This document shows positions 26,210 to 61,290 of a stretch of DNA of 64,000 nucleotides, piece by piece. Made by a program: the position numbers and the translations under genes. This stretch comes from Syngnathus acus (taxonomy: Eukaryota > Chordata > Actinopteri > Syngnathiformes > Syngnathidae), in NCBI RefSeq assembly GCF_901709675.1, contig NC_051088.1, positions 14,859,693 through 14,923,692 on the forward strand, in the 5' to 3' direction. Positions within the stretch are counted from its first letter, which is position 1. Every line of letters starts with the position of its first letter. The notes under the pieces are model-generated. The model did not search any database and was not told the DNA's origin. It saw only the letters and a program-made list of their open reading frames with translations.

Positions 26210-27185
26210 ATTTGTGACGCTGTGGAGCCTGGAACCTTCCCATCCTTTCGTTCCAGGGTGTTATGCGCACCGTCTGCGGCACAGTGGCGCTGCGGTACCC
26301 GTTTTTGGCTCCGTTCTACTGTACTCCTCCTTCTCCGCCCTCCCGACGCCAACCCACAGCAACACGATACCGGACACGAGCGGTCCAAACAAGCCTGCAA
26401 ATAAACGAGGCGTTCCCATCCGCCCCAGCCTGTCTGTCTGTCTGACTAACGGAGCTCCAAAGCGTCTGGAACCAGCGCAGTCGACCGCCCCGGGGAAGAT
26501 CAGCTCCAGAGATATACGTTCTCCCCCACCTCCGCTTGCAAAGCTCTCCAGTGATATTCCTTTCGTGTGTGGAAAGACTAAAAAGTCGCTGCGATTGGAA
26601 GATTTTTTTCCCTACAAGACCGAGAAATAAGCTGGGACGCAGGAGAGAACGAACTCGCTAGCTGTCGGCTAATGGGGAGCTTCTACTACATTTAGCTACC
26701 TAGCCAAGTAATTGGCTAACGTGTAATTACATGGGAACGTCCTGTTTGCAGCGCAGACGCTGGGGAGGACATCAGCGGATGGTGCATGGATAATTAAATG
26801 GCATATCCGTCGTTTTAGGCGACATTTTTCGTCTTAAGCCAAGTTTTTTTTTGCAGCAGCGGCAGGAGACTGGCGTCCAGTGGCTAGCATGTCAGCTTGT
26901 ATAGATGGCTTGTTTTCGCAATTGCGTTTTATATACGCCCGACATCTCAAGCGCATAGCTTTTATGCAGCAATTAATCACGGAACGGCGTTAACTTAAGT
27001 TGTTTACTCCCCGCTTGATGGCACAGCGAGCATCAAATGTATAACTGTACGCCAGGAAGAGCATTTCGACCTGAGGACTGAAGGAAGAAACATTTATGTG
27101 GTGACTGCAAAACGAAGAGGACCAGAAAGTACATCGAGTGTGTGGATTAGCTCCAAGTGAAAGACCAAAGTCGATCAATACGATC
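26210..27185 (+). promoter_or_regulatory. bmpr2 CpG-rich promoter and 5' UTR
   Basis: CpG density rises sharply from about 26210 to 26540, in contrast to the AT-rich flank. The stretch leads into the bmpr2 start codon at 27186. Human BMPR2 also has a long 5' UTR (established knowledge). Open frames of up to 138 codons here follow from high GC content and show no protein family. Confidence 0.6.
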
Positions 27186-43982
<16,797 letters not shown>

Positions 43983-45031
43983 GTGTACGGCCAGCAGCTG
44001 TTGAAGACTGAACAAACACACAAAGTTTTTTGGGGGCGGGGGAGGGGTGGGGTCTGAATCAGCAAGAGGAAGCTACGTGGAATAGTACACTAAGAGTCGA
44101 GTCCCATGTACAGTACACTAATTAGGTTTTCTTGCTGTGTCTTTTCCGATGAACATCATTTGCTTTAAACGCAATCCAAGCTATGCGGCATTCTCTCCCG
44201 CTCGTCTGTCCCGTTCTAGCCGTTCCTCACAAGCATCCGAGTGTTTTCTTTCCTCCCTACGTGCACTTTGAGCCGATGAGATCGGCGTTTGGTCCTGCCC
44301 TGCTCGTCGTGACGGCGCCACCGCACGGAATGCAATCATGTGCTCTTGTTTGTTTTCGTTCAAGCACAAAGACCCTCTTGAAAAGAAGAAACGGTCTTAA
44401 AAGGCAGAGCGATGTTTTATTTGTAATTTTTTATTTGATTTTTGTATGCAAGACCTGTCGTCGTGGACTATCTGTGTTCTGTACCATCGCATAAGTTTAA
44501 TTGTGCAATAGGATGTCGCTTTTAGATGCTCGTCATGTTTCTCCTTTTTTGTTTTTAACCCTCAATCATATTTTGAATATGTCAATCTCCTTTGCACTTA
44601 CGATTAGTCACAATCATCAACCTTGCCCCCGCCCCTGTTTGAAGTGGAAAAACAAATGACAATCCTTCGTTTTCCATCCCAACAATCGAGCTCGTTTGAC
44701 TGGTTGAGAAAGTTGGGACTTTTCCCCACCCACTTTCCACACAATCGCACCATGAATCTTTTTTTGTTTTTTATTCAATCTATTTCAATTTTCAATCAAT
44801 TTTTAATTCAATCTCTTGTCTCAGTGTCACTTGACTTCATGTTTGATTGAATCACAACCAGGAGACTTTGTGCTTCTTGGAACTGTACTGGAAATGAGAA
44901 GAAAAAAAAGAACGACAAAGAATACCAAACCCCCTTCCAAACACGCTGAATATTGTTTGTGCTTCTACTGGTCACATTGCTTAATGTTTGAATGGGTGGT
45001 TCTACAGTATGTTTGTTTGTGTGTTTCTTTA

Positions 45032-45452
45032 AAGGGGCAACCCCAAATGTTTCTTTACATTAATATGTTTTATGTGCCCCCATTAGTTATTCTGATTCCA
45101 TGCAATATGGGTTAAGACAGCAAAATTTGCATTTTTTAATCCATCTCAGGCGGCGGCCATTTTGCCACTTGTCAACTGAAAATGACATCACAGTTGCCAG
45201 GTTCTCAGGTCACAGCTCAGCTTAAAAAAAACTGGTGAGCCGTGATTGGTTGTGTCCTGAGACTTGGCTGGGATGTCATTGTATGCAAGTGGCAAAATGG
45301 TCACCACCCCTGAGATGGATAAAAACGGGTGAATTTTGCCTGTTTAATTCATATTCCACAAATGAAATATTACTCAGAGCAATGTGTTTCAACTAGTTGG
45401 GCTGCACACAACATATTATTACAAAGAAAATGTTGGGCTTGATTTTCTCTTA
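45032..45452. mobile_element. Palindromic MITE, copy 2, within the bmpr2 3' UTR
   Basis: Two arms of over 150 bases are inverted copies: CCATCTCAGG at 45141-45150 pairs with CCTGAGATGG at 45309-45318, and GCCATTTTGCCACTTG with CAAGTGGCAAAATGG. The outer TGTGCCCCCATTAGTT pairs with AACTAGTTGGGCTGCACA. TTAA is found at both edges (TTTAAAGGGG on the left, TCTTAAG on the right), consistent with a TTAA target-site duplication as in piggyBac or Kolobok elements. The same family occurs at 179-612, and a half element lies in each copy of the duplication (about 45914-46090 and 48867-49043). Confidence 0.8.
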
Positions 45453-45634
45453 AGTAGTTTTGTTTTGCTGGAGCCTTTAAGTAATTTTGTTTTGCTGTAG
45501 CTCAGCACTGTACAGTGACTGTACTACAGTCTGTATGTTGTACTCATTCTGTATTCTCTGCGCCACTTCAGGATCAATTAACAAGTTTTCATTTATGTTT
45601 TTGTAATCTGTAATTTGTATGCAAGAAAAAAACA

Positions 45635-46406
45635 CTATTATTGCATTTATTTGCATATTTTTATTGGATTCTGTGTTGCATTCAATGGACATCGATGACC
45701 TTTGATTCCCTTGCTACACGTTTGCTTGATACAATTTCCCTGAACCTTTTCAAGACACTATGGAAGAAAAAAATATCAATAAATGTATGAAAACTTGAGT
45801 TTTATCTGTTTGGGTCATAATAGTATGAGCTTTTATATTCAGACATATTTCATTATCGTGCGGGCCTGGCCAAGAGAAAAATAAAGCATGGCTCTCTGCT
45901 CCATCTGAAAATGATCCTGGGAAAAGGAATAATCAACTCAAACATTTTCTTTATAATGAAATGTTCTATGCGCCCCCCCAAGTCATACATGTCATTTTTA
46001 TTATTGCATTTGCAGAACATGAATTTGGTGGAAAAATAGATCTTAGGGGGTGGCCATTTCACCACTTAATGCCAATTGAAAATGATACAACAGTTATTGA
46101 GGTTATTACAAATAGCTCGTGTTCTCTGTGTTTGGTCATGTGACGTTTGCAAACGGAGTCATAATTGATTGTACATATAAGAAAGGTAGCAAGCTCTGCT
46201 GTGAAAAGCAATTCCGCAAAGATACATCCAGATGGCGCTAAACAATATTTTTGAGGCCTGAGCAGCAACTAGGTAAGCTTTTCAGATACTAACAAATTGA
46301 TTTTCCTTCCAATATCAGCAAATATGTGAATGCTGAATGTCTGTCTGTCTGTCTCCCCGTCCATCCATGCATCCAAAATTTGCAGGATAACAATGAATTC
46401 GGCCAC
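45635..46406. repeat. Direct duplication, copy A (~770 bp)
   Basis: From CTATTATTGCATTTATTTGC to about AACAATGAATTCGGCCAC this block is repeated at 48595-49357 in the same orientation. The copies differ by scattered substitutions and a few small indels, and identity looks above 90 percent for most of the length. The block includes the bmpr2 poly-A signal and a half palindromic MITE. Confidence 0.9.
45778..45783 (+). promoter_or_regulatory. Candidate bmpr2 polyadenylation signal
   Basis: AATAAA in the context ATATCAATAAATG, about 1.8 kb after the bmpr2 stop. The same signal is present in the second copy of the duplication at 48730-48735. Confidence 0.5.
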
Positions 46407-48594
46407 CGAGGATTGCGTAATCACACGGCTGCCTATGTTGACAGGCTATGCAGTTAGACAGAACTGCTCTCTGTCTATGTCGCTGTTTAAGTGTTCAAAC
46501 AGTGTGGCTATATTAACAAATTTCCGTAGTTAAGATGATGTATTGAATATCTAGTGTCTTTTGTCATCTGTCTGTAACGTCGTGTTTCTTAAGATGAACA
46601 AAACGGCTTTGAAAAGAGACATTACGGAGGCTACGAAAACGGGTTCTCCAGCCTTATGGCAGGGGGCGCTAGTGATCCCGGGATGGTTCATGCGCCTACC
46701 TGTAGAATAAGAGATCTCCAGTTCCAATTTACAGTGAGTAAGTGAGGAGCAGTCGTCCACTTATTTTGTTTTACATTCGTTTCCCCCCGTTTTTACATTT
46801 CGTTTTACAATGGAGGATTACATATTCAAACGATTTTCAACTATGGGTTTTCGGTCGAAGCAGGAGGTCATCAGTAAAGGAAGAGCAACTCCGGAGTTAA
46901 AAGGTTTGATTCGGACAGCGGGACTTCGGAACGGAGTGCTACGCACGATCAAAAACAAGTTTTTGATTCCATGTGCTTTATTGAGTGTATTTATGTGTGA
47001 AGACTGCTGATATGATTGATAAATTCAATCAGACGCAATGCCAGGGATAGCCACCAGGGGTGCCCGAGGGTGACCGGACAGCGTGGCGCCCATTTTGGAA
47101 AAATCATGGTACCGTGAGTGTAAGGGACACCCAAAATAATGACATTCGGGTAAGATAGGATAGCAATACAAAATGTTGTAGAGATTGCAGTGATCCTAAG
47201 AGACCACAGCAAATGGGACACTCTGCAAATGGGACCCTCAGATGTCAAGTACAGTAATAAAGTGAAATGTAATAGTTAGAAGTTTGAATTAAAATAGAAG
47301 TGCAATACCAATAAACAGTAATTAATCAAATTAACAGCTGAACATTAAAAGCAATGAGATCAAAAGTGTAGGGGATTAAAAAAAAGTAGTAAGATAGTGG
47401 ATGGTATGAAATGGATAAGCAACTTTTGTACTCAACAGGGACAAAGGATGCAGCCATATTTGAAGACACACTACTCAGGGTTAAGAATATTAAAATAGGT
47501 TTTGACTAATAATCGGAAATCCAATGAAGCTAGGCTCACGGCCGCTCGAAAGTATATCCAAATTACCTCAAGTAACTGCCGGAGAATGACAGGTACACAA
47601 GGGACCCACAAGAGGGAGCCACCAGGAACCCGAATGAATTGGAACCGTGAGTGTAGGAACTTTCTGAAATAGTGACCCTCTGGCAACAACAACAGGTTGA
47701 CCTTCCCTGGGGCCTTGCGGTGTATGAAGCACAGGGAAGTGGAAGGAACCAAATCCAGCATCTCCTTAGGTCGTGCGTTGTAATGGGACAAAGGAGATTG
47801 CTCAAGAAGAAAGAAGCTTTTTTTGTAGGTACAACTGAGAGGAGAGCACTGGGGAGGCACTGCTTAGTCAGGGCTGGCTCCAGTGCTCTTGGACCCTGAT
47901 CGGAGGAGAAAGGCAGCGGTTCACCGCAGCTGGTTCTCACTCTGATCGGCGTGGATTGATCCCCAGCTCTTCTGCCCTGAGTGGCTTGACCTGGATACCT
48001 AGCGGTGTTAACGAAGGGTCAAGGCGACTCAGGGGGTAAGTATGCGGCCCCCCTGAGTTCCGACTCTAGGAACAAAGCACGCAGGGTGTGGTGGTCCAGA
48101 GCGGAAGGACCTTAATCGAGGCTCAGTCTTCTATGAGGGTTAGCCTCGCTCATGCAACAGCACATTGCACCACACACGTTAATATTGGACTCTAAATGGT
48201 GACTTGGAACAGGTTCCAAATTCTTACCCCTAATATTCACATCCCCTAGTCCAGCTTAGGTGACTAGGCCGAGGATGCACCGGGACCTAGGCGAAGTAGA
48301 ATAGCTTTTCTTTTTCAGCCATTCCCTCAACAATTACTGCAATACAGGTGAGTTCCCTCGAGGTACTTTGTAGGCAGGTTTGCCTTCCCTGGAGCCTAGC
48401 GATGTACGAAGCGCAGCGAAGTGGAAGGAATAAGTCCAGCATCTCCTTAGGTCGTGCGGTGGCATGGGACAAAAAAGATTTCTCAAGAAGAAAGAAGCGG
48501 CAGGGATGTGCGGTCAGAGGAGGCAAGGGAGGCTACGATGTCAGTGCCTCCCCAGTCATGAACCTCACCGCACGTCGTATGTATCTATTATTGC
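46407..48594. repeat. Unidentified 2.2-kb segment between the duplicated blocks
   Basis: Its composition differs from the flanks. Open frames are up to 129 codons (minus strand, 47860-47471) and have no domain I recognise. A block at about 47690-47815 is repeated imperfectly at about 48375-48500; both contain CATCTCCTTAGGTCGTGCG and CTCAAGAAGAAAGAAGC. The layout of direct repeat, internal segment, direct repeat resembles an LTR element, but TG...CA ends, a target duplication and gag/pol coding are not seen. Confidence 0.6.
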
Positions 48595-49357
48595 ATTTAT
48601 TTGCATATTTTTATTGGATTCTGTGTTGCATTCAATGGACATCAATGACCTTTGATTCCCTCGCTACACGTTTGCGTGATACAATTTCCCTGAACCTTTT
48701 CAAGACACTATGGAAGAAAAAAATATATCAATAAATGAATGAAAACTTGAGTTTTATCTGTTTGGGTCATAATAGTATGAGCTTTTATATTCAGAAATAT
48801 TTCATTATCGTGCGGGCCTGGCCAAGAGAAAAGTAAAGCATGGCTCTCTGCTCCATCTGAAAATGATCCTGGGAAAAGGAATGATCAACTTAAACATTTT
48901 CTTTATAATGGAAATGTTCTATGCGCCCCCACAAGTCCTACATGGCATTTTAATTATTGTATTTGCAGAACATGAATTTGGTGGAAAAATAGATCTTAGG
49001 GGGTGGCCATTTCACCACTTAATGCCAATTGAAAATGATACAACAGTTATTGAGGTTATTACAAATAGCTCGTGTTCTCTGTGTTTGGTCATGTGACGTT
49101 TGCAAACGGAGTCATAATTGATTGTACATATAAGAAAGGTAGCAAGCTCTGCTGTGAAAAGCAATTCCGCAAAGATACATCCAGATGGCGCTAAACAATA
49201 TTTTTGAGGCCTGAGCAGCAACTAGGTAAGCTTTTCAGATACGAACAAATTGATTTTCCGTCCAATATCAGCAAAGGTGGGAATGCCAAATGTCTGTCTC
49301 TGTCTCCCCGTCCATCCAACCGTCCAAAATTTGCAGAATAACAATGGATTCGACCAC
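48595..49357. repeat. Direct duplication, copy A' (~763 bp)
   Basis: Second copy of 45635-46406. It begins CTATTATTGCATTTATTTGC and ends near AACAATGGATTCGACCAC. It leads directly into the CpG-richer sequence upstream of fam117b. Confidence 0.9.
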
Positions 49358-50458
49358 ACGAGGGCGATCTTTTCCTCCAACTCTAACCCCCACCTCGAAA
49401 AAAAAAATTGTTTACGTCTCTGCTCTCTGCTCCCGCGCCCTAGCAACTGCAGCATCAGCACGAGCAAAGAGCGTCGGTGAGCGACGTCAGCGCTCGATTG
49501 TCGGCATCAAAGTCAGGCAGACCGGAAACACATTTTCGCCCTTCAGCGTAAAATAAAAGAGGCGACTACAAGATATGACATTACCTCAACTACAATTTGT
49601 CATGTACGCCCGATGACGCCCAAGTATGCAGTATTCCATTTACAGCGCTTGTTTTGTTAAGGGTCATCTAGAATTGGGGGGCACCAATATTTTTTTAAAA
49701 CTACCATATAAAAAGGTAGAATTACTATCGAGCAATTTGATTCACCCACCTTAACCATGATTGTCCACTGTTTAATGAGAATTTGTTTCATTTTGCTGTG
49801 TTTAGTGCAATCTTGTTGTTACTGGTACTCGGGCAAAAAAATAAATAATCTAAACTACCCAGCATTATTTTTCATAGAATTTACTGGAAATGATTGAGAA
49901 ACATTTAGTAATCATTCTACAACGCTTCTTGGTATTACCTACAATGAAAAGGAATCTATAGCGAGGGTTATATCGAAAGCCCTCGCCGGAAGTTGCATCT
50001 AATTCTTCTTGCTTTACACTGGTCCTCCTCCCATCGTGCCAAGCGAAGCTAGTCGAGCATCACCGCCCTTCTACCTTCTTTTTATCCTTTCTGTCTTTCC
50101 CCATTTCTGTAATTTTTTACCCCTTCCGAATACCACCTAATGCAAAGAGCGTCTTTTTTCCGTTTCCCACATTTTCCCTTCGATCGCAAAGCCCTTTATG
50201 TTTTATTTTTTTGTTTTTGCTAGCCGCCAGTGTAACGCGACTACCAAAAAAAATAATAATCCAGTGTCGCTTATGTTGACGCCATATGTGTCACCAATTT
50301 GATCCTCCTTCGCCTTTTACGCGTGTTTTAAAATCGGCAAATGTCCTCCTCGTTCCGTTACTACCCTCGGTAGCATTTTAGAAGGCGGCGAGCATCAGTC
50401 GGGTGGACGACGAGCTCCCATGCTACTTTGCGCACCGCGCATCTACTCACCTTTGCAG
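49358..50458 (+). promoter_or_regulatory. fam117b upstream region and putative 5' exon
   Basis: CpG-richer sequence followed by a strong donor TTTGCAG|GTAAGT at 50458/50459, which marks an exon end. The ATG at 50420 gives 13 codons in phase 0, which does not fit the phase needed by the next exon. The frame that does fit is open back to a TAG but has no ATG. This exon may therefore be non-coding, or part of an alternative transcript. Confidence 0.4.
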
Positions 50459-50807
50459 GTAAGTCACGCTGCGGACTCGATCCCCTTAAGATCCAGCTTT
50501 AAGGTCCAGCAGTCGTACTCAGTAGTAGGACACCTACAGTACATGTCACTAGTGAGGTTAATTGGTTCATTTATTTAGCTTTAGAACTACTCTAAAAGGT
50601 TGCTGGCAGTCGTGGCTCAGAAAGGGTGCATGATTTACTTTTAATGGCCAGTGAGCTAAATTGATCATATATTATATTTTGCTCATATAATATTCGCATC
50701 AAACTTGTGAACTTTGGTCTAGTGTATTTGTTTCTTAAATGATAAACGCTGTTAATTGAATTTTCTGTGGAGAAAGTCAGAGTTTTGTCTAACTTTACAA
50801 AGGGGGG

Positions 50808-50820
50808 GGGGGCTAGTAAT
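50808..50820 (+). repeat. Poly-G run in fam117b 5' intron
   Basis: Short uninterrupted G tract in the intron between the putative 5' exon and exon 51196-51434. The rest of 50459-51195 shows no recognisable feature. Confidence 0.7.
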
Positions 50821-51195
50821 TTTGGTAACTACTTTACGTGTGCGTGTATATATCATGTACACACAGAGAGGTATAGTACTAATACTCTAGGCTGAAGCTA
50901 GGCAGAGGTTATGTTTGGCCTTGTTCCCTCGCAACTGGTCAAAGACCCTGACCAAATTTAGATACAGCATTGGAACATGTGCTCTATGGATATCTGTTGT
51001 TTAAAATGTTGATGCTAGAAGATGGTGTCAGCAGATGCTTATCAGGGTCAGCCGAGCATTGCCCCCCTGTGTCTTTCCACTACCCCCTCCCACCTTAAAA
51101 TGTGTTAATGCTGGTGGGGATTAACATCAATCTGGTACCATGACGCACAAGCCGACTAACTAAGCAGGTGGGCAATGTCATATTTACATTTCCAG

Positions 51196-53849
<2,654 letters not shown>

Positions 53850-56807
53850 CGAGCACCTTCAAGCTCGGCAAAGAAGAAAATCAAAAAGGCCTTCAGCATG
53901 CTAGCTCTCTGATGTCTTTGGTCAAATGACGCTGCCCACTGCCTCGCCTCCTCCTCCGTAAAACCGATCTCATTGCTGTCTTATTGTTTTGAAAGGAAAA
54001 GGGCATAACAATTTTTACCATGACGCCTTTCCACAGACATATCTTTTTTTGTATCTCTACTTCTTTCTATTTAATATGCCTTCCACTACAAAAGACCATG
54101 GTGCTGCCAGATTGTAGCGAAACTTGAAGGGTTAAAAGTAAAAAAAAAAAAAAAAAATGTGCCTGACATTTTTGAAGACAGTACTCCATTTCCCAAAACT
54201 GATGTAGCGCCTCCACCTTTTCCTTAAAGTTTCAAGGGGGCGGTGCCAACCAAATTCTTACATTTAGGCCAAAGCTAACTCCAAGCTGTGTAACTCCATC
54301 CTCATTTCACATTTTTGGCTTGACAACAATTAGAAAAAGTCCACACAGACTTCTAAAAAAATGTGAACAGCCCCTTAACTCTCATCCATTTTTCTCATTG
54401 CGATCTGCACGTCATCAAAGTCCAAAGAGTCCATCTCGGCAATGTCCCCTACATTGCATTAACAAACTGTGGCGCAGATGGCAGTGGTTACCATGGCAAT
54501 GAACAAACTCCTTGAACTGGTGTTGACCTGCCAGATCTTTGGACAGTAGACTGTCATCAGCAAATGACTGCAGTGCTACACTACACCCAGCACCACCACC
54601 CTCAAAGGAAAAAAAAACAGCAGAACACACAAAGAACCCGATTATCGATGACCTTATGACACAATAACGTTCCGAGAGCACCCCAGCCCTCCGTGTGCCA
54701 TAGGAATGTACTGGGATGTACATAAATATACCGTATGGCATATATTGTATGAGCTGACAAAGACGTGTATCGAGTGAAAAATTGTAAAGGCCCACTCATG
54801 CAGATACAATTCAACCCTACCCCTATCATCAAATTGCGCCACTGAGTACTGTGAATTACATGTTATCATTATTGTGAATAGTAATGTATTTATTTACCTG
54901 ACTGCGGTCAAATTCAGAATAGCCAATGTCATCATCCATCTCAGGTTGAGGTGAATTGAGAGCACGCCAAGCAACAGCTGCAATGTATGTCAACAACAGT
55001 AAACACAATGGGAACGTCTAGCAGACGAGCAGTACAAGAACAACCTGATTTGGATTTTTTACATTTTTTTTTTTTTTTTTGCAAGAATTAAATTGTCATG
55101 TTCCAAAAATGTTGTGGGGTTTTCTAACTTCATAACCATCATGTTTGGAATTTGTATCTCATGACATTTTAGGCTGAAAACTTGAGCATTTTAATACAGT
55201 ATTTCCACCATGACACTATCCTTTTTGGAAAGAGATATTTTATGGAATAGTTTTAGTTGCCAATACAGTTTTCTACATTGCAAAATGGAAAGTGAGAGTT
55301 AAAGAAGCAAAATCACAGAATGGAAAGTATGATTAGTAAAAAAAAAAAAAGAAAAGAAAAAAAAAGACTAGTGTTGGGTATGGTAAATCTATTTCTTGCA
55401 AACAGAGGGTCAAATTTACATATAAATATTAAATGGTTATAGTGTAGGTTGAGAAATAAATGAGCTTCCCCTCCTCCAGCCACCATACCACCAGAAGCAC
55501 AAATGTTTTGCTCCAGTTTATTGTTAACCTGATTCCATTTGTAAATTCTGAAGTTAAATAAAATACGTGAAACAAAGCATATGTGATTAGATAAATACAT
55601 TCTTAAAGAGTAGACAGCAAGTGACAGAGTAAACAGTAAATACTACCTTCAGTATTAAACTTTTAACTCTTTAAAGCTCAGGTAGAAGTAGTGTCCTTGT
55701 ATCACGCGAAAATGAGTTCAAATACAGTAGTAACAACAGTAATAGTAATTGTATTTCACTCCACAGGCCTTTCCCTTGCAATCTTCCAGATGCACTCAGC
55801 CAGGCACACATATGGAGAGCTCATTTGGACATTTCAAAATAATTTGCTGTCATATTGCTGCAACCAAAATTTAAAAGTGTAATCTTGCCCTTTAGCACAT
55901 TTTCTCTAATTTGGGAGAAAACCATGTTCAATATGTAAATGTTGTATTTACATAATGTCATGTCATAATTTCAACATTCACAGTTCAGAGATAGTTGTGT
56001 ATTTTCCTTTTTTTTTCTTCTTCCATCTGCATATAAAAAGGTTCAGTCCTAAACAGAAGTGAATTGCAGGTGTACTGCCATGGCACATCCTTAAAGTAAA
56101 TTACAGAAGAAAAAAGGTGTGATCAATACAGGAGAAATGAGCGTAAAGCTGTACTTACCAAAACATCAATTACTGGCCCTCCTGGTGTCAAACTTAGCAC
56201 TGGTCAGGAGTAAACATTTTTTTATTTGTCAATTACTGATTCAAATATTAGCAGCGAGCTTAATTCATTGAAAATGACATCTCATAGAGCACTGTCTAAA
56301 CCATATAAAGAGTCCACTTCTTGCTGGTTATTTTATGGTTGGTGCAATGTCCCTTTCTAAATCCTTCTACTCATGTCCGTTTGTCACATGAGTAATCTTA
56401 ATGCGTTAAGTTGTGTGCTCTTCACCACATATAGCCAACAAAGATTATCCTGATGAGCATTTTACACAATTTAGTAATGCAGAGGCAGAACTTTGTGGAG
56501 CTCCAATGGGCTCTGGGAATGTGCTCAGACACATATGTACACCACAAATGTATCCGTGTACGTGTTCAAAATCTTCTTTGGAATGTGTTGTGTATGCGAT
56601 AAAGCCCAAAACTCATCCGGGATAAAAGCTGCACCCTGCAGGCACAAGCAGAAGAATGAAAAGTAATGGCAAACAAAAAAGAGTCTAACATTATGTGCGG
56701 GTGTGAGGGTGCAAAAATGTATGCAAAAGACAGACATCAATAGCTCCCAAACTAGAAAGTTGGCTTTTCAAAGGTAACTTAAGTGTACTTCAAGATCATA
56801 CACAGTT
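53850..56807. other. Convergent intergenic region / 3' UTRs of fam117b and ica1l
   Basis: Tail-to-tail spacer of about 3 kb. AT-rich, with poly-A (54139-54157) and poly-T (55065-55080) runs. It probably holds both 3' UTRs; candidate signals are TTTATT at 56221-56226 (minus strand, for ica1l) and AATAAA near 55557 (plus). No supported coding exon. Confidence 0.55.
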
Positions 56808-60567
<3,760 letters not shown>

Positions 60568-61139
60568 GATTGGGTATCGGTCTTATCCACTCTGCAAGTA
60601 AGGAGTTATGACAGTACATTGATGATCAAGTTCACTAATGGTTTTGGCATGGTAGATTAAAAACAATATTTAGAGAAAGTTCATTTTCTTTCATTTTCAT
60701 GGTCTTGGGTAAGTTACAGCTTCTCCTAACCAAATAATCACAGGATTGTCATAGTGGCCGAACTACATTGTGTACAATTAATATTCCTGTCAATTTCTAA
60801 AGCTATCAACCTGCCATAGTCTCACTACAATTTGTTATCTGCATATTTCTTCAACATATTCCACTAATTGTCAGCTAATGTGTAGCATCTGCTACTCGCG
60901 CACTGGCAACAGCTGGCTGTCAAAGCAGGTGTTCATTTCACAGACATCGGAGTCGGGGACAATTTAATCCTCTCGGCATTTGTCTTTAGAGTACAATAAT
61001 TTAAACCACGTCGACGGTTAATAATCAAAATAAACTAAATTAGTTGTCGACGCCTGCCAGAAAGGAAAACGGGATGGTGTACTAGTAGGACGGCTAGCTA
61101 GTTAGCATCTATGCTCTGTGTTACATTAGAAGTTTGCCA

Positions 61140-61290
61140 ACTTACGTTGAAGACAGGAAACAAAAGACTCCCTCCTTATATGATAGTCATGAGTTTAGCG
61201 AGGCAAAATGAAAGGTTGTTGAATTTGTCGTGAAGTGTCAGACTAGCAACATCTGATAGGATCTCGCCTAATGTCTTCTCGCGAGATCCA
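61140..61290 (-). promoter_or_regulatory. ica1l promoter and non-coding first exon
   Basis: A donor AAC|GTAAGT on the minus strand near 61143-61148 marks the end of a likely untranslated exon. About 130 bp upstream lies TCTCGCGAGA (61277-61286), a palindrome known from vertebrate TATA-less housekeeping promoters. The promoter lies only about 550 bp from the wdr12 stop codon, so ica1l starts close to the end of its same-strand upstream neighbour. Confidence 0.55.

Larger units (their letters stand above)
43983..45800 (+). other. bmpr2 3' UTR (inferred)
   Basis: Runs from the stop codon to just past the first AATAAA I can see (45778-45783). It contains an entire fold-back MITE at 45032-45452. 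The last ~150 nt with the poly-A signal also fall inside the duplicated block 45635-46406. Confidence 0.5.

Noticed and set aside
26214-26630. 138-codon open frame upstream of bmpr2.
   Set aside because: It lies in the CpG-rich 5' region, shows no protein family, and overlaps other open frames as expected from high GC content.
47084-47091. TGGCGCCC, which resembles the start of a retroviral-type primer binding site, as support for an LTR element.
   Set aside because: It lies about 680 bp inside the left repeat boundary instead of next to it, and the rest of the site does not match a tRNA end.
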